Source: Prosthecomicrobium sp. N25 (GTDB lineage: Bacteria; Pseudomonadota; Alphaproteobacteria; Rhizobiales; Ancalomicrobiaceae). From it: a DNA stretch of 64,000 nt. The translations under genes and the position numbers were made by a program. The notes beneath the pieces were generated by a model. That model was not told the origin of the DNA, did no database searches, and saw only the letters and a list, made by a program, of their open reading frames with translations. Every line of letters starts with the position of its first letter. Position 1 is the first letter of the stretch. Positions 48,129 through 58,560 of the stretch are shown here, in pieces. The DNA lies in NCBI RefSeq assembly GCF_037203705.1, contig NZ_JBBCAT010000001.1, positions 2,825,418-2,889,417 on the forward strand, written 5' to 3'.

Positions 48129-48331
48129 CCGTCGGACGGGCCGGTCGTGCCGATCTGCGATGGTTGCTCCATTGTCGGCCCCGCCCGTCCCCTCCCGACA
48201 CCCGCTCCGACATGATCCTGGCCCTGCGGCACCGCGGCGAGGCCGGATTGGCACGACCTTTGCTGACACTTCGCTGAAGCGGCGCCGTCGGATCGGCGCC
48301 GTCCGGATCGACAGCAGAGGACGCGCCCGCA

Positions 48332-49276
48332 ATGGCCTCCTACATCCTGATGCGGATCTTGTACACAATCCCGATCCTGATCGGCGTGTCGCTGATCGCC
48401 TTCGGGCTCATCCACCTGGTGCCGGGCAACCCGCTCGACCTGCTGCTGCCGCCCGAGGCGCCGAAGGAACTGGTGGACCAGCTGAAAGCCAAGTACGGCT
48501 TCGACCAGCCGCTCTACATCCAGTATCTCAACTGGCTGGCCCGCACGGTGACGGGGGACCTCGGCAACTCCGTCTTCTCCGGGGCGCCGGTGCGCGAAGA
48601 ACTGATCGACGCGCTCGGCAACACGCTGGTGCTCGCCATCCCGGCGGCCCTCCTCGGTTTCGCCATGGGGACGTTCCTGGGTGCGCTCGCCGGCTTCAAC
48701 CGGGACACCTGGATCGACAAGCTGGCGTCCGCGCTCGCCATCACGGGCGTGAGCATGCCGCACTACTGGGGCGCCATCTGCTCGGTGATCGTCTTCTCGG
48801 TGCTGCTCAACTGGCTGCCCGCGACCGGCATGGGGCCGTCCGGCGGCGTCCCGGAATCCTGGGAGGACCTCACCCATATGGTCCTTCCCGTGGTGACCCT
48901 GTCGCTCATTCCCATGGGCGTGATCAGCCGGCTCGTCCGTGCCACCGTGCTGGAGATCTGCGGCCAGGAGTTCACGAGCGCCCTGCGCGGCAAGGGGCTC
49001 CGGCGCGCCCGGGTCGTCTACCACGTGATGAAGAACGCGGCGCCGCCCGCCATGGCGCTGATGGGGCTGCAGTTCGGCTACCTGCTCGGCGGCTCGATCC
49101 TGGTCGAGACCGTCTACAACTGGCCCGGCTCCGGCCAGCTCATGAACCTCGCCATCTTCCGGCGGGACATCCCGGTCCTGCAGGCGACGGTGGTCGTGCT
49201 CGCCTCGTTCTTCGTCGTCATCAACCTCACGGTCGACGTCCTCCAGGCGGCGATCGATCCGCGCATGCGCCGCTGA
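48332..49276 (+). CDS. ABC transporter permease, dipeptide/oligopeptide type (DppB-like)
   Basis: The 314-residue inner-membrane permease has six helices. The N terminus MASYILMRILYTIPILIGVS, the LIHLVPGNPLD segment and the C-terminal GSILVETVYNWPGSGQLM are typical of DppB/OppB/NikB. The EAA loop region includes EFTSALRGKGL. It imports a peptide, opine, nickel chelate or similar ligand together with the next gene products. No periplasmic binding protein gene is adjacent, which is unusual for this class. Confidence 0.9.
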   Translation: MASYILMRILYTIPILIGVSLIAFGLIHLVPGNPLDLLLPPEAPKELVDQLKAKYGFDQPLYIQYLNWLARTVTGDLGNSVFSGAPVREELIDALGNTLVLAIPAALLGFAMGTFLGALAGFNRDTWIDKLASALAITGVSMPHYWGAICSVIVFSVLLNWLPATGMGPSGGVPESWEDLTHMVLPVVTLSLIPMGVISRLVRATVLEICGQEFTSALRGKGLRRARVVYHVMKNAAPPAMALMGLQFGYLLGGSILVETVYNWPGSGQLMNLAIFRRDIPVLQATVVVLASFFVVINLTVDVLQAAIDPRMRR

Positions 49277-49292
49277 CACGCGAGGAGACATC

Positions 49293-50186
49293 ATGACGGA
49301 TATCACCGCCGGTCCTATCACCGCTCCCGCACCCGTCCAGGGCAAGGGCTACTGGCGCCTCGTCGGCGAACGCATCCTGCGCGACAAGGTCACGCTGGTC
49401 GTCGCCGCCGTCCTGGTCACGATCGTGCTGATCGCGATCTTCGCGCCGCTCGTGACAAGCTACGACCCCTATACGGGCAAGATCGGCAACCGGCTGCAGC
49501 CGATCGGCACGCCCGGCCATTGGCTCGGCACCGACGAGGTCGGCCGCGACCTGTGGACCCGGCTCGCCTACGGGGCCCGGCTGTCGCTGCTGACGGGGGT
49601 CACGCCGGTGTTCTTCGCCACCCTGATCGGCGGCACGCTCGGCATCGTGGCGGGCATCGGCGGCCGCATCCCGAACACGATCATCATGCGCACCATGGAC
49701 GTGTTCTACGCCTTCCCGTCCGTGCTCCTCGCCATCGCGATCTGCGGCGTGCTCGGGGCCGGGCTTTTCAACACCATGCTGTCCCTGACGATCGTCTTCA
49801 TCCCCCCGCTGGTGCGCGTCTCGGAGAGCCTGACGACGCAGGTGCGCAGCCTCGATTTCGTCGAGGCGGCGCGGGCGACGGGGGCGAGCCTCGCCATGGT
49901 GATCCGCCACCAGGTGATCGCCAACGTGCTGTCGCCCATTCTGGTCTACGCCACGAGCCTGGTCTCGATCTCGATCATCCTGGCCGCGGGCCTCTCCTTC
50001 CTCGGCCTCGGCGTCGCGCCGCCGGCGGCGGAATGGGGGGCCATGCTGAACGCCCTCCGGCAGTCGATCTACGTCAATCCGGTCAACGCGGCCCTGCCGG
50101 GCTTCGTCATCCTCGCCACGTCCATGTCCTTCAACCTGATCAGCGACGGCCTGCGTTCCGCGATGGACGTCCGGCTGCCGCGCTGA
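49293..50186 (+). CDS. ABC transporter permease, dipeptide/oligopeptide type (DppC-like)
   Basis: The 297-residue permease has six helices. Family features are HWLGTDEVGRDLWTRLAYGA and the EAA loop VEAARATGASLAMVIRHQV. The C-terminal LGLGVAPPAAEWGAML is typical of DppC. It pairs with the upstream permease and lies 16 bp after it, with a GAGGAG site before the ATG. Confidence 0.9.
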   Translation: MTDITAGPITAPAPVQGKGYWRLVGERILRDKVTLVVAAVLVTIVLIAIFAPLVTSYDPYTGKIGNRLQPIGTPGHWLGTDEVGRDLWTRLAYGARLSLLTGVTPVFFATLIGGTLGIVAGIGGRIPNTIIMRTMDVFYAFPSVLLAIAICGVLGAGLFNTMLSLTIVFIPPLVRVSESLTTQVRSLDFVEAARATGASLAMVIRHQVIANVLSPILVYATSLVSISIILAAGLSFLGLGVAPPAAEWGAMLNALRQSIYVNPVNAALPGFVILATSMSFNLISDGLRSAMDVRLPR

Positions 50187-50199
50187 GGAGGGTCAGACC

Positions 50200-51302
<1,103 letters not shown>

Positions 51303-51303
<1 letters not shown>

Positions 51304-52364
51304 TGAACGTCCACGCCCATTTCGTCGAACAGCTGCACGGCGCCGCGCCGGTCCCCACGCCCGCCGACCTCGACAAGGTCGTCGACATCCAGGACATGAC
51401 GGTCACATTCCGCTCGCGCGAGCGGACGGTCCATGCGGTGAACGGGGTGAGCTTCGCCCTGAAGCGCGGCGAGGTGCTGGGCATTCTCGGCGAGTCCGGG
51501 TCGGGCAAGAGCGTGACGCTGCGCGCGCTGATGCGGCTCTTGCCGGGTCATGCCGAGGTCGGCGGCAAGGTCGTCGTCGCCGGCCGGGATGTCGCGACGC
51601 TGTCCGAGCAGAGCCTCGAGGACGTACGCGGCCGGTCGATCTCGATGATCTTCCAGGAGCCCATGACGGCGCTCGATCCGGTCTTCACCATCGGCGAGCA
51701 GATCGCCGAGACCGTCCGCCGCCACGAGGGCTGCGACCGGCGCTCCGCGGAGGCCCGCGCGCTCGAGCTTCTCGAGCTGGTGCAGATCCCGTCCGCCAGG
51801 CGGCGGCTCAAGGCCTATCCGCACGAAATGTCCGGCGGCATGCGCCAGCGGGCCATGATCGCGCTCGCGCTCTCGTGCCGGCCGAGCGTGCTCCTCGCCG
51901 ACGAGCCGACGACGGCGCTCGACGTGACCGTCCAGATCCAGATCCTGCTGCTGCTGCGCAAATTGCAGAAGGAACTCGGCATGGCGGTGATCTTCGTCAC
52001 CCACGACGTGGGCGCGGCGGTCGAGGTGTCGGACCGCCTCGCGGTCATGTATGCCGGGCGCTTCGTCGAGACGGGGACATCGCTCGAACTGATCGAGGGG
52101 CACCGCCATCCCTACACGAAAGGTCTCCTCGATTCGATGCTCCACGGCGACCGCCGCGGTCAGCGCCTGGAGACGATCCCGGGCGCCCCGCCGAGCCTCG
52201 GCGCCGCCCCCTCCGGCTGCTCCTTCGCGCCCCGCTGCAAGTGGGCGAAGCCGTCATGCAGCCTGACCCTGCCCGATCCGACGGCCTTCTCGGACACCCA
52301 CATGGCCCGCTGCTTCCGGATGGACCCGTCCGCCCCGGGCTTCGCCATGAAGGCGGACGCGTAA
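51303..52364 (+). CDS. ABC transporter ATP-binding protein (DppD-like)
   Basis: The 353-residue ATPase has Walker A GESGSGKS, signature MSGGMRQRAMIALAL and Walker B VLLADEPTTALD. The oligopeptide-domain C terminus has CSFAPRCKWAKPSCS, again with the family cysteines. The start at ATG 51303 follows the TGATG overlap; a GTG one codon earlier overlaps the previous stop even more. It is the last gene of the operon and is followed by a repeat-rich region. Confidence 0.9.
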
Positions 52365-52399
52365 GAGACCATCGCGGTCCGATCCCGGACGCCACCCTG

Positions 52400-52518
52400 C
52401 CCCGCATCCCCGGCCGAAGCGCTGGGCCCCAGCGCCCTCCCCCGGCCGCAGCGCTGCGATCCGCCGCCCACGCAGGATCCCGGATCGGCGGCGCGTTCCG
52501 CGCCTTGTCCGGGAATGC
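52400..52518. repeat. Palindromic element, copy 1 (most diverged)
   Basis: The copy begins CCCCGCATCCCCGGCCGAAG and ends CGCGCCTTGTCCGGGAATGC. Its ends are imperfect inverted repeats of each other (GCATCCCCGG...AAG versus CTTGTCCGGGaATGC). The interior differs from copies 2 and 3 at several places, so it is probably the oldest copy. Confidence 0.7.
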
Positions 52519-52571
52519 GGTCGAGGGGCATGGGCCCAGCGGGGCCGACTTCGTTTGCCCCCCGCCCTCTC

Positions 52572-52691
52572 CCCCGCATCCCCGGCCGAAGCGCCGGGGC
52601 CCATCGCCCTCCCCACGCCGCAGCGCCACCGGATCCCGCACCGCCCTGGGCCCCGGATCTGCGGCGCTGCCGCGCCTTGTCCGGGGATGCA
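52572..52691. repeat. Palindromic element, copy 2
   Basis: It begins CCCCGCATCCCCGGCCGAAG, has CGCCGCAGCGC inside and ends GCGCCTTGTCCGGGGATGC. It lies 172 bp after copy 1 (start to start) in the same orientation and closely matches copy 3. Confidence 0.75.
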
Positions 52692-52799
52692 CGGGGAGAG
52701 GCGGACCCGACGGGGGCGGATCCCCGGCTGGGACTGGAACCCGACATATTTCAATGCCTTCAATCCACCCCGCCGCCCGAACCCGGGGCACCACCTCTC

Positions 52800-52920
52800 C
52801 CCCGCATCCCCGGCCGAAGCGCCGGGGCCCAGCGCCCTCCCCCCGCCGCAGCGCTTCCGGATCCGCACCGCTTGGGCCCCGGATCTGCGGCGCTGCCGCG
52901 CCTTGTCCGGGGCTGTGCGG
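52800..52920. repeat. Palindromic element, copy 3
   Basis: It repeats copy 2 closely, from CCCCGCATCCCCGGCCGAAG through GGGCCCCGGATCTGCGGCG to GCGCCTTGTCCGGGG. It starts 228 bp after copy 2. Such short units with inverted ends and no gene resemble REP/BIME or small non-autonomous elements. Confidence 0.75.
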
Positions 52921-53029
52921 GAGGGGTTCGGGAAGGGCGCTCAAGGGTCGGTGCGGGCCGGCCCGGAGGAAAGGTCCGAAAGGGCAGCGCGGACGGAGGT
53001 CGCGCTCGGGCGGGGTTCGTCCACGGCCG

Positions 53030-54217
53030 TCACGCCGCCGGCGGGATGTCGCCGCGGGCCCAGCCTTCACGGACCGCCGCGACGTGGTCCGCCGTGCGGC
53101 CGGCCTCGATGGCATGGCGCAGGCCGGCCATCAGGTCCTGGTAGTAGGAGAGATTGACCCAGGTCAGCAGCATGGCGCCGAGCGCCTCCTCGGCCTTGAC
53201 GAGGTGGTGCAGGTAGGCGCGCGAATAGTCGCGCGCGGCCGGGCAACTGCTCTCCTCGTCGAGGGGGCGCGGGTCGTCGGCGTGCCGGGCGTTGCGCAGG
53301 TTGACCTTGCCGCGCCGGGTGAAGGCCTGGCCGTGACGGCCGGCGCGGGTCGGCATGACGCAGTCGAACATGTCGATGCCGCGCAGGACCGACTGGACGA
53401 TGTCGTCCGGCGTGCCGACCCCCATCAGGTAGCGCGGCTTGCGGACGGGGAGTTCGGGACAGGTCGCCTCGAGGATGCGCAGCATCACGTCCTGCGGCTC
53501 CCCGACGGCCAGCCCGCCGACCGCATAGCCGTGGAAATCCATGACGCCCAGCGCCCGGGCGGACTCGACGCGGAGCGCCTCGTCGTCGCCGCCCTGCACG
53601 ATGGCGAAGATGCCGTGACCGGGCGTGCCGATGAAGGCGCGCCTCGACCGCTCCGCCCAGCGCAGGCTGAGGTTCATGGCGCGCTCGATCTCGGCGCGGT
53701 CGGCGGGCAGCGCCACGCACTCGTCGAGCTGCATCTGGATGTCGGAGCCGAGCAGGCCCTGGATCTCCAGGCTGCGCTCGGGCGACAGGACGTGGCGGCG
53801 GCCGTCGATATGGCTCTGGAAGGTGACCGCGTCCTCGGTGATCTTGCGCAGCTTGGCGAGCGACATGACCTGGAAGCCGCCGGAATCGGTCAGGATCGGG
53901 TGCGGCCAGTTCATGAAGCGGTGCAGCCCGCCCAGCCGCGCAACCCGCTCGGCGCCGGGGCGCAACATGAGGTGGTAGGTGTTGCCGAGCAGGATGTCGG
54001 CCCCGAGCGCCCTCACCTGCTCCGGGTACATGGTCTTGACGGTCGCCTGCGTGCCGACCGGCATGAAGGCCGGCGTGCGGATGGTCCCGTGGGCCGTTGT
54101 GACCACCCCGCGCCGCGCCGCGCCGTCGGTCGCCAGGAGCTGGAACCCGAAGGCGCCCGCGCCGCCGCCCGGGTCGGGCCCATTGTCGACAGGGCCGGGC
54201 ATGGCGTGCTGGCTCAC
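53030..54217 (-). CDS. tgt: tRNA-guanine transglycosylase
   Basis: The 395-residue TIM-barrel enzyme exchanges G34 for preQ1 in tRNAs with GUN anticodons. The catalytic Asp regions are [12 protein letters not shown] and [17 protein letters not shown]. The zinc-site segment reads [17 protein letters not shown]: only C325 of the usual three cysteines is present (S323 and A328 replace the others). The GTG start at 54217 was chosen because GGAGGAATC precedes it and it overlaps the queA stop (GTGA); an ATG five codons later is the alternative. With queA it forms the queuosine operon. Confidence 0.92.
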   Translation of the reverse strand: MSQHAMPGPVDNGPDPGGGAGAFGFQLLATDGAARRGVVTTAHGTIRTPAFMPVGTQATVKTMYPEQVRALGADILLGNTYHLMLRPGAERVARLGGLHRFMNWPHPILTDSGGFQVMSLAKLRKITEDAVTFQSHIDGRRHVLSPERSLEIQGLLGSDIQMQLDECVALPADRAEIERAMNLSLRWAERSRRAFIGTPGHGIFAIVQGGDDEALRVESARALGVMDFHGYAVGGLAVGEPQDVMLRILEATCPELPVRKPRYLMGVGTPDDIVQSVLRGIDMFDCVMPTRAGRHGQAFTRRGKVNLRNARHADDPRPLDEESSCPAARDYSRAYLHHLVKAEEALGAMLLTWVNLSYYQDLMAGLRHAIEAGRTADHVAAVREGWARGDIPPAA

Positions 54218-55299
54218 GATTCCTCCGCCCTGAACAGGAGCGACGCGTCGCCGTAGGAATAGAAGCGGTAGCCGTGGCTTACCGCATGCCCATATGCACG
54301 GCGCATGCAATCGATTCCGCTGAAGGCGCTGACCAGCATGAACAGGGTCGAGCGCGGCAGGTGGAAGTTGGTGACGAGCGCGTCGGCGGAGCGGACCGGC
54401 CGGCCCGGCGTGATGAAGATGGCGGTGTCGCCCTGAAAGGGGTGGATCCGCCCCGTCTCGTCGCAGGCGCTCTCCAGGAGCCGCAGGGACGTGGTCCCGA
54501 CCGAGACGATCCGGCCGCCGCGGGCGCGCACGGCCTGGAGCGCGGCGGCCGTCTCCGGCGAGACGGTCCCCCATTCGGCATGCATGACGTGACGGTCGGT
54601 GTCGTCGGCCTTCACCGGCAGGAACGTGCCGGCCCCGACGTGGAGCGTCACGAAGTGCCGTTCGATCCCGGCAGCCGCGAGGCGGTCGAGGAGTTCCGGG
54701 GTGAAGTGCAGGCCGGCGGTGGGCGCCGCGACGGCCCCTTCCTGGCGCGCGTACACGGTCTGGTAGTCGGTCAGGTCCTCGGCGTCGGCGGGGCGCCGGG
54801 CCGAGATGTAGGGCGGCAGCGGCACGGTGCCGACCGCCTGGATCGCCTCGTCGAGATCCGGCCCGGAGAAATCGAAGGCGAGCAGCACCTGGCCGTCCTC
54901 GCCCTTCTCGGCCACGGTCGCCCACACCTCGCCGAGGAAGCAGACCCGCCCGCCCTCGCCGAAGCGCAGCCGGTCGCCGGGCTTCAGCCGCTTGGCCGGC
55001 CGTGCGAAGGCGCGCCAGGCGTGGCCGGCCTCGCGCTTGTGCAGCGTGAAGGCGACGGGGGTCCGGGCCTCGCCGCGGTGGCGGACGCCGTGCAGCTCGG
55101 CCGGGATCACGCGCGTATCGTTGAAGACGAGGGCATCGCCGGGCCGGAGCAGGTCCGGCAGGTCCCGTACGATCCGGTCCTCCAGGCGGCAGCCCTCGCC
55201 CGGCCGTACCACGAGCATCCGCGCCGCGTCGCGCGGATGACAGGGACGAAGCGCGATACGGTCGGCCGGCAGCTCGAAATCGAAGAGGTCGACGCGCAT
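54214..55299 (-). CDS. queA: S-adenosylmethionine:tRNA ribosyltransferase-isomerase
   Basis: The 361-residue enzyme transfers and isomerises the ribosyl part of SAM to preQ1-tRNA, giving epoxyqueuosine. The N terminus [19 protein letters not shown], the [14 protein letters not shown] motif and [12 protein letters not shown] are hallmarks. Length is normal for QueA. It overlaps tgt by 4 bp and is followed 16 bp upstream by ppiB on the same strand, so the three may be co-transcribed. The product is cytoplasmic. Confidence 0.95.
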   Translation of the reverse strand: MRVDLFDFELPADRIALRPCHPRDAARMLVVRPGEGCRLEDRIVRDLPDLLRPGDALVFNDTRVIPAELHGVRHRGEARTPVAFTLHKREAGHAWRAFARPAKRLKPGDRLRFGEGGRVCFLGEVWATVAEKGEDGQVLLAFDFSGPDLDEAIQAVGTVPLPPYISARRPADAEDLTDYQTVYARQEGAVAAPTAGLHFTPELLDRLAAAGIERHFVTLHVGAGTFLPVKADDTDRHVMHAEWGTVSPETAAALQAVRARGGRIVSVGTTSLRLLESACDETGRIHPFQGDTAIFITPGRPVRSADALVTNFHLPRSTLFMLVSAFSGIDCMRRAYGHAVSHGYRFYSYGDASLLFRAEES

Positions 55300-55315
55300 C
55301 GCGGGCTCGAGGTCG

Positions 55316-55783
55316 TCAGGCCGCGTCGGCCGCGACCTTCAGGGACAGGATCTTGTCCGGATCACGGACAGGCTCGCCGCGCTTGATCTTGTCGACGTTC
55401 TCCATGCCCTCGGTGACCTTGCCCCAGACGGTGTACTGGCGGTCGAGGAAGCGGGCGTCGTCGAAGCAGATGAAGAACTGGGAGTTGGCGGAGTTCGGGT
55501 TCTGGGCGCGCGCCATCGAGCAGACGCCGCGCACGTGCGGCTCGCTGTTGAACTCCGCGCGCAGGTTCGGAAGGTCGGAGCCGCCGGTGCCGGTGCCATG
55601 CGGGCAGCCGGTCTGGGCCATGAAGCCCTCTATCACGCGGTGGAACACGATCCCGTCATAGAAGCCGCGGCGGGCGAGCGTCTTGATCTGCTCGACATGG
55701 AGCGGCGCCAAGTCAGGGCGCATCTCGATGACGACGCGGCCCTTGGTCGTCTCCATGATGAGGGTGTTTTCGGGATCTGCCAT
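55316..55783 (-). CDS. ppiB: Peptidyl-prolyl cis-trans isomerase, cyclophilin type
   Basis: The 155-residue cytoplasmic cyclophilin has the core [20 protein letters not shown], including the catalytic Arg in FHRV, then [20 protein letters not shown] and the [12 protein letters not shown] segment. No signal peptide is present, which favours PpiB over the periplasmic PpiA. It catalyses proline isomerisation during folding. It lies upstream of queA on the same strand. Confidence 0.93.
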   Translation of the reverse strand: MADPENTLIMETTKGRVVIEMRPDLAPLHVEQIKTLARRGFYDGIVFHRVIEGFMAQTGCPHGTGTGGSDLPNLRAEFNSEPHVRGVCSMARAQNPNSANSQFFICFDDARFLDRQYTVWGKVTEGMENVDKIKRGEPVRDPDKILSLKVAADAA

Positions 55784-55886
55784 GGGTCACCTTTCTCGGT
55801 CGGGCCCGCCGGCGGCGGCGGCCCCCTCGGGTGCCGCTTATCCAACGAAACGCCGCGCCCCGCAACCTGGACCCCGGCGGGGGTTC

Positions 55887-56678
55887 TCAGGCCCGCAGGT
55901 CGCAATCGAAGAGGACGTCGCCGCCGAGCGGATAGACCCGGGTCGCCGGCCGGAGGCAGTCGCCGAGGGTGCGCGCGCCGGGGAAACAGATGCCGGTCGG
56001 CCCGTCTCCGATCAGGACGGGAGCGACCATCACGTGGAGCCGATCCAGGGCGCGGGCGGTCAGGAAGCGCGAGACCGTGCCGATCCCTCCCTCGACCAGG
56101 ATGCGGGGCAGCCCGGCGCCGACGAGCGCGGCGACGACCGCGCGCGGGTCGACGCCGTCCGGGCCGAGGGCGACGCGCAGCACCTCGGTGCCGGCGGGAT
56201 AGGTGCGCGCGACGTCCTCTCCGACGACGACCAGGCGGCGGGCGCCGTCGTCCCGGAAGAGCGTCAGCCCGTCCGGCAGCCGCCCGCGCGGATCGAGCAC
56301 CACCCGGGCCGGGTTGGGCCCGTCGACGAGGCGGACGTCGAGCCTCGGATCGTCCGCGATCGCCGTCGAGACGCCGACCAGCACGGCGTCCACCAGGGCG
56401 CGGACCCGATGCAGGTGGGCGAGCCCGCCCTCCCCGTTGATGTACTTGCTGTGGCCGGCCGCGGTCGCGACCCGGCCGTCGAGCGACTGTCCGAACTGGC
56501 CGATCACAAAGCTGTGACAGGACCGGGCGAAAGGGCCGAAAAGATCCGCCCATGGGGCGGGAACCGGCCGGCTTCCGTGGCGCGCCTCCAGGATTTCACG
56601 CCATTCCTGCGAGCCGGGCACGCCGTGCGCGAGATCGTGAACCGTTGTTCCGGCCGCCGCGGCCCCGTCCGCTGTCAT
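55887..56678 (-). CDS. RibD C-terminal reductase-like protein
   Basis: The 263-residue protein has a DHFR-like RibD-C domain: GQFGQSLDGRVATAAGHSKY, then RALVDAVLVGVSTAIADDPRL and LVEGGIGTVSRFL. This reduces the ribosyl group of a pyrimidine in riboflavin synthesis or similar pathways. The deaminase domain of full RibD is absent. The first 55 residues are non-standard. It is divergent from ribA, with 135 bp between starts, which hints at a shared riboflavin or pterin role. Confidence 0.8.
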   Translation of the reverse strand: MTADGAAAAGTTVHDLAHGVPGSQEWREILEARHGSRPVPAPWADLFGPFARSCHSFVIGQFGQSLDGRVATAAGHSKYINGEGGLAHLHRVRALVDAVLVGVSTAIADDPRLDVRLVDGPNPARVVLDPRGRLPDGLTLFRDDGARRLVVVGEDVARTYPAGTEVLRVALGPDGVDPRAVVAALVGAGLPRILVEGGIGTVSRFLTARALDRLHVMVAPVLIGDGPTGICFPGARTLGDCLRPATRVYPLGGDVLFDCDLRA

Positions 56679-56813
56679 CCAGTTGCGCGCCTGCTATGTA
56701 TATGGGCAACGTCGGGGTCGGGCGTCCTGCCGTGCGGCAGGTCGCCGACGCACTCCGCCTGAATAGTTCGTTTCGGCCGGTCGCGAAAGATGACCACCGG
56801 GAGGAGTTTGCGA

Positions 56814-57980
56814 ATGTCCGATATCGAGGCCCTCGTCGGAACGCCGCGCCGGCTCCAGGTGGAGCGGGCGACCGTGGAGTTCCGCTCGGGGCGGCCCTGC
56901 CTGCTCGTCGACGGCGCCAGCGTCGTTCTCGCCGCGCCCGTCGACAGTCTCGACGAGGGCCGGCTCGGCGTGGTCCGGAGCTTCGCCGAGGGCGGCGCGC
57001 CGCGGCTCCTGCTCACGGGCCGGCGGGCCCACTGGCTCGGTCTCATCGACGAGGAGCCGGCGGTCGTCGCCGTCAAGGCGGATCGCGACGCCCGCGGGCT
57101 GCTGGACCTGGTGCTCGGAGACCGGGAGCGGGTGGAGGCCGGCGTGCGACCCGCGATCGAGGCCGCGGACGCGGCTGGCCATGCGGCCGTGGAGCTCGCC
57201 CGTCTCGCACGGCTCGCCCCGAGCGCGCTGGTTCTGCCCCTCTCGCCCGCCAAGGCCGAGAGCCTCCGGCCGTTCCTGGCCTGTGTTCCCGTCGATGCGG
57301 TCATGGCCTACCGCCGCGAGGTGCCGGCGGACCTGCAGATGGTGTCCCAGGCGCGCGTGCCGCTGAAGCCCGGCATCCCCACCCGCTTCGTCGTGTTCCG
57401 CGGCGCCGGCAGCCTGCACGACCAGGTGGCGATCGTGATTGGCAGCCCGGACACGGCCGCGCCCGTGCCGGTCCGGCTCCATTCCGCCTGCATCACCGGC
57501 GACCTGTTCGGCTCGCTGAAGTGCGACTGCGGGGACCAGCTCCGCAACACCGTCGAACGCTTCCAGGCCATGGGTGGGGGCGTGCTCCTCTATCTCGACC
57601 AGGAGGGTCGCGGCATCGGCATCGCCAACAAGATGCGCGCCTACCGGCTCCAGGAGACCGGCTTCGATACGATCGACGCGGACGCGCAGCTCGGCTTCGC
57701 GGACGACGAGCGCAGCTACGAGGAGGCGGCGCGCATGCTGCAGCTCCTCGGCTACACGCGCGTGCTCCTGCATTCCAACAACCCGCGCAAGGGCGAGGCG
57801 CTGCGTCGCGCCGGTCTCGAGGTGGTCGCCCGCGAGCCGGTGCTCACGCCGGTCACCCGCGAGAACGCCCGCTACCTGAAGACCAAGGCGGAGCGCGCCG
57901 GGCACCTGATCGACTCGGCCTGGGTCGACGAGGTCGAGGCGGCGCTGACCGCAGCGGCGCGGAGCACGGCGGCCGAATAG
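56814..57980 (+). CDS. ribA: GTP cyclohydrolase II (riboflavin synthesis)
   Basis: The 388-residue protein has a C-terminal GTP cyclohydrolase II domain (about 190-380). The zinc ligands are in CITGDLFGSLKCDCG, and the catalytic region is YLDQEGRGIGIANKMRAY. The N-terminal 180 residues are not the DHBP synthase domain of bifunctional RibBA but an uncharacterised domain seen in alphaproteobacterial RibA proteins. The ATG at 56814 has GGGAGGAG upstream; an ATG at 56790 lacks such a site. It makes the first riboflavin precursor from GTP. Confidence 0.9.
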   Translation: MSDIEALVGTPRRLQVERATVEFRSGRPCLLVDGASVVLAAPVDSLDEGRLGVVRSFAEGGAPRLLLTGRRAHWLGLIDEEPAVVAVKADRDARGLLDLVLGDRERVEAGVRPAIEAADAAGHAAVELARLARLAPSALVLPLSPAKAESLRPFLACVPVDAVMAYRREVPADLQMVSQARVPLKPGIPTRFVVFRGAGSLHDQVAIVIGSPDTAAPVPVRLHSACITGDLFGSLKCDCGDQLRNTVERFQAMGGGVLLYLDQEGRGIGIANKMRAYRLQETGFDTIDADAQLGFADDERSYEEAARMLQLLGYTRVLLHSNNPRKGEALRRAGLEVVAREPVLTPVTRENARYLKTKAERAGHLIDSAWVDEVEAALTAAARSTAAE

Positions 57981-58025
57981 GAGTCACGACGGAGCGGCCG
58001 CGGCCGCGGCGCGGAGGGCGATGCC

Positions 58026-58556
58026 ATGGAAGCCGTGGAATCGGATCGATACCGACGGCCCGCCCGGGTCTTGCACTGGCTGATCGCCGTCCTGGTCATC
58101 GGCAACATCATCGGCGGGTTCGTGATCGCCAACGTCGAGGGCGTGGACACCATCTACAACCTGCACCGCTCGACCGGCTTCCTCATCATGGTGCTGGCGA
58201 TCCTGCGGCTCCTCTATCGCCTGACGAACCCGCCTCCGCCGCTGCCTACCCATATGCCGGCGCTGCAGAAATTCGCGGCCGAAGTCGTGCACTGGGCGCT
58301 CTACGGCTTCATGATCGTCACGCCGATCGTCGGCTGGGCCGCCAGCAACGCCTTCGGGGCGCAGGTCTCGATCTACTGGCTGTTCGAGCTGCCGGCGATC
58401 GTTGGCAAGGACGAGGCGCTGTTCAAGTCGCTCATCGCCGCCCACCAATGGCTCGGCATCGGCTTTCTGCTGGCGATCCTGGTCCATATCGGCGGCGCGC
58501 TCTTCCACACGGTCGTGCAGAAGGACGGGATCCTGGCCCGCATGTGGCCGGTTTAA
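58026..58556 (+). CDS. Cytochrome b561-type membrane protein
   Basis: The 176-residue inner-membrane protein has four helices. Candidate haem His residues are in RVLHWLIAV, NLHRSTGFLIM, VVHWALYGF and LVHIGGALFHT. Bacterial cytochrome b561 proteins pass electrons between quinol and superoxide or other partners. It follows ribA by 45 bp on the same strand and precedes the bch genes, so it marks the edge of the photosynthesis region. Confidence 0.88.
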   Translation: MEAVESDRYRRPARVLHWLIAVLVIGNIIGGFVIANVEGVDTIYNLHRSTGFLIMVLAILRLLYRLTNPPPPLPTHMPALQKFAAEVVHWALYGFMIVTPIVGWAASNAFGAQVSIYWLFELPAIVGKDEALFKSLIAAHQWLGIGFLLAILVHIGGALFHTVVQKDGILARMWPV

Positions 58557-58560
58557 GTCC

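Larger units (their letters stand above)
48005..48331. other. 327-bp gap between TRAP and ABC operons
   Basis: The gap holds two GC-rich inverted repeats at its start and one good sigma-70-like promoter at 48099-48128, leaving an untranslated leader of about 200 bases before the ABC permease. No gene is supported. A short rightward frame at 48080-48277 has no family features. Confidence 0.55.
52365..53029. other. 665-bp non-coding region with three palindromic elements
   Basis: The gap between the ends of the ABC operon and the leftward tgt operon carries three copies of one 120-bp element and spacer sequence. Open frames exist on both strands only because stop codons are rare at this GC content; their translations are Arg/Pro/Ala-rich and repeat the DNA repeat. 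I find no gene here. Confidence 0.7.

Noticed and set aside
48080-48277. A 65-residue plus-strand frame in the gap before the ABC operon
   Set aside because: It overlaps the predicted promoter, has no ribosome site and no recognisable features.
46715-49345. An 876-residue minus-strand frame spanning dctM and the DppB-like gene
   Set aside because: Low-complexity His/Asp/Arg/Glu composition and coverage of two unrelated real genes mark it as an artefact of rare stop codons.
52160-53157. Several open frames on both strands in the 52.4-53.0 kb gap
   Set aside because: Their translations mirror the three DNA repeats and are Pro/Arg/Ala-rich without any motif; the region is better explained as repeat DNA.
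56679-56813. Possible FMN riboswitch before ribA
   Set aside because: The 135-bp gap is too short for both divergent promoters and the riboswitch, and I find none of its conserved AGGGA or GGUGAAA-type elements.
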